Shown: piece by piece, positions 63,123 to 64,000 of the stretch
Numbering within the stretch: the stretch's first letter is position 1
Layout: every line of letters starts with the position of its first letter
From: Bacteroidales bacterium
Lineage (GTDB): Bacteria; Bacteroidota; Bacteroidia; Bacteroidales; P3
NCBI GenBank assembly: GCA_017451385.1
Contig: JAFSPS010000002.1
Location: 62,001 to 126,000, forward strand
Reading direction: 5' to 3'
Length of the DNA stretch: 64,000 nt
Translations under genes and position numbers: made by a program
The notes under the pieces: model-generated
Told to the model about the DNA's origin: nothing
Seen by the model: the letters and a program-made list of their open reading frames with translations, nothing else
The model's database searches: none

Positions 63123-63184
63123 CGTAAATGCAATAGAAAAGGGCTGACGGCTGTCAGCCCTTAGGCAATGTTAGACATGGAGGA

Positions 63185-63511
63185 TTAGAGCCCTGCGTAT
63201 TGGCTGAGGAGTTCTAATAAGGCAAATGAACCGGCGCCGCCGATGATGAGTGCCACGAGGCTCCACATCACTGCTATGCCGCCCAAGATGATGCCGATGA
63301 TGGAGGTGATGCGGCCTGCCTTAATCATTCCCTCTCCAGTGTAGAGGTCGGGGTGCTCGTTGTAGGTTCGCTGTGCCTTGTTGCCAAGGATGAGTCCGAT
63401 GATGCCGAGGATGAGTCCCACATAGAGGCATCCAAAGACGAGCGACGAAATGCCCAGCACCATGCTGGCTACAGCATTGGGTGCGTTCTGTTTGGTAGTT
63501 TGTTCTGCCAT
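63185..63511 (-). CDS. DUF4190 small membrane protein
   Basis: A 108-residue protein with two hydrophobic segments (about 14-45 and 70-100) joined by a polar loop (NKAQRTYNEHPDLYTGEGMIKAGR). The text ASMVLGISSLVFGC..GLILGIIGLILG and MIKAGRITSIIGIILGG matches the DUF4190 pattern. It is transcribed in the same direction as the DUF2752 gene. Function unknown. Confidence 0.85.
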   Translation of the reverse strand: MAEQTTKQNAPNAVASMVLGISSLVFGCLYVGLILGIIGLILGNKAQRTYNEHPDLYTGEGMIKAGRITSIIGIILGGIAVMWSLVALIIGGAGSFALLELLSQYAGL

Positions 63512-63559
63512 GATTTTGTTGTTTTTGGGTTAATAATTGTGGTTTGTTGTTTTCGAATG

Positions 63560-63567
63560 CAAAAGTA
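63560..63567 (-). promoter_or_regulatory. Promoter -7 box for the DUF4190 gene
   Basis: TACTTTTG on the minus strand, 49 bp upstream of the start. Confidence 0.55.
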
Positions 63568-63619
63568 GTCTGTCTCGTCTGTTCCGCCAAATCCACTCTG
63601 ACCCATTTGAAACGCCTCG

Positions 63620-63648
63620 TTGCAGATGCCGAAAAAACGTTACCTTTG
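63620..63648 (+). promoter_or_regulatory. Promoter of the last gene
   Basis: TTG at 63620-63622 and TACCTTTG at 63641-63648, with an 18-bp spacer. It is 26 bp before the ATG at 63674. Confidence 0.55.
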
Positions 63649-63673
63649 CAAGGTAATTCTAAATATTGTTGTG

Positions 63674-64000
63674 ATGAAGAGATTTTATATTGTGCTGTTA
63701 GCGTGTGCTATGACGCTGTGCGCCTGCTCTACTCGTGGTGGCGACTCGGTGGAGAACGAACCGCTTGCTACGGGCGATTTGCTTTTTGTCTCGTTGCCGT
63801 TGGATTATGGTCTGTCGCTCACTCCCGACAGTGTGGAGGCAATGATGCAGGCGGTGCGCGACAGTGGCGGTGCCACGCAGTGCATCCATGTGGCAATGCT
63901 TGAGGTGGCAGGCGATAGCATGTTCATCATCGACGCTACCGCACGTCGCGGTGTGGCACGTTATCCGTTGGAGGACTTCCTATCCGACTTCACGCTCAAT
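63674..64000 (+). CDS. YiiX/NlpC-P60-like lipoprotein (partial)
   Basis: The first 109 codons of a gene cut by the window end. The start ATG at 63674 gives a lipoprotein signal (lipobox LCAC, Cys near 17). The mature part has GDLLFVSLP near residue 37, TQCIHVAMLEV with a possible His, and FIIDATARRGVARYPLEDFL, matching the YiiX/YebB-like NlpC/P60 cysteine hydrolases that carry Cys and His in permuted order. The remaining motifs lie outside. Confidence 0.72.
   Translation, partial: MKRFYIVLLACAMTLCACSTRGGDSVENEPLATGDLLFVSLPLDYGLSLTPDSVEAMMQAVRDSGGATQCIHVAMLEVAGDSMFIIDATARRGVARYPLEDFLSDFTLN

Noticed and set aside
1..64000. tRNA, rRNA or tmRNA genes
   Set aside because: No T-loop GTTCGANTC with matching acceptor stems and no rRNA-like conserved text was seen on either strand; a covariance-model scan would be needed to exclude a divergent one.

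Overview
The window is chromosomal DNA from a member of the order Bacteroidales (family not resolved). The signs are promoters of the TAnnTTTG type at correctly placed distances from starts, almost no Shine-Dalgarno sequences, many lipoproteins and exported proteins, two proteins ending in type IX secretion (T9SS) sorting domains, and gene sets typical of the group (mrdA-rodA, ssb, rbfA plus a LolC/E-like permease, xerC with hpf, DUF4954, ruvA). No rRNA, tRNA, prophage or CRISPR array was found.

Layout. 1-6.3 kb: end of mrdA, rodA, clpX, ssb, pgi (reverse) and a major OmpA-type porin-like protein. 6.3-11 kb: SprT-like protein, small lipoprotein, rbfA-permease pair and aspartate kinase. 11-22 kb: a reverse-strand envelope block with a giant alpha-2-macroglobulin, a beta-barrel, a T9SS-sorted repeat protein and a GH106-like lipoprotein. 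22-31 kb: sigma factor, exported C69 dipeptidase, a decayed alpha/beta hydrolase, two hypotheticals, an NSS transporter, smpB, dus and cdd. 31-41 kb: a forward block with an exported hypothetical, GtrA, a T9SS-sorted M14 peptidase, a GT2 and a lipoprotein, followed by a four-gene Wbp operon (wbpB, wbpA, wbpD, wbpE) that should make UDP-2,3-diacetamido-2,3-dideoxyglucuronate. That sugar family supplies the linker that anchors T9SS cargo in Porphyromonas. 41-48.3 kb: lipoprotein, DUF4954, rhodanese, hpf, a REP-associated tyrosine transposase (RAYT) inside its own palindromes, xerC and manC. 48.5-50.7 kb: beta-helix-like lipoprotein and ruvA.

50.78-57.73 kb is the most unusual part. Seven codirectional genes (lipoprotein, secreted caspase-like protease, two exported unknowns, a TPR plus WG-repeat protein and two paralogous outer-membrane barrel-like proteins) lie between two identical 64-bp direct repeats. 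The repeat is a piece of the 3' part of the esterase-acetyltransferase gene on the right edge. At the left end of the segment is a promoter followed by a rod-like foldable region and a strong terminator, a candidate 245-nt noncoding RNA. By eye this segment is AT-richer than its neighbours. I regard it as an acquired or duplicated cassette and the best candidate for an undescribed system.

57.6-64 kb: esterase-GNAT fusion, calycin-like protein, cysK, LuxR-type regulator, AAA/DUF4143 ATPase, DUF2752, DUF4190 and the start of a NlpC/P60-like lipoprotein. Intergenic DNA throughout is rich in repeats: small hairpins with a GTA loop, AGAT-rich low-complexity arrays, tandem repeats of 16, 21 and 33 bp, and GGTTAACC inverted repeats. 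All calls come from reading sequence and family memory; no search was run.
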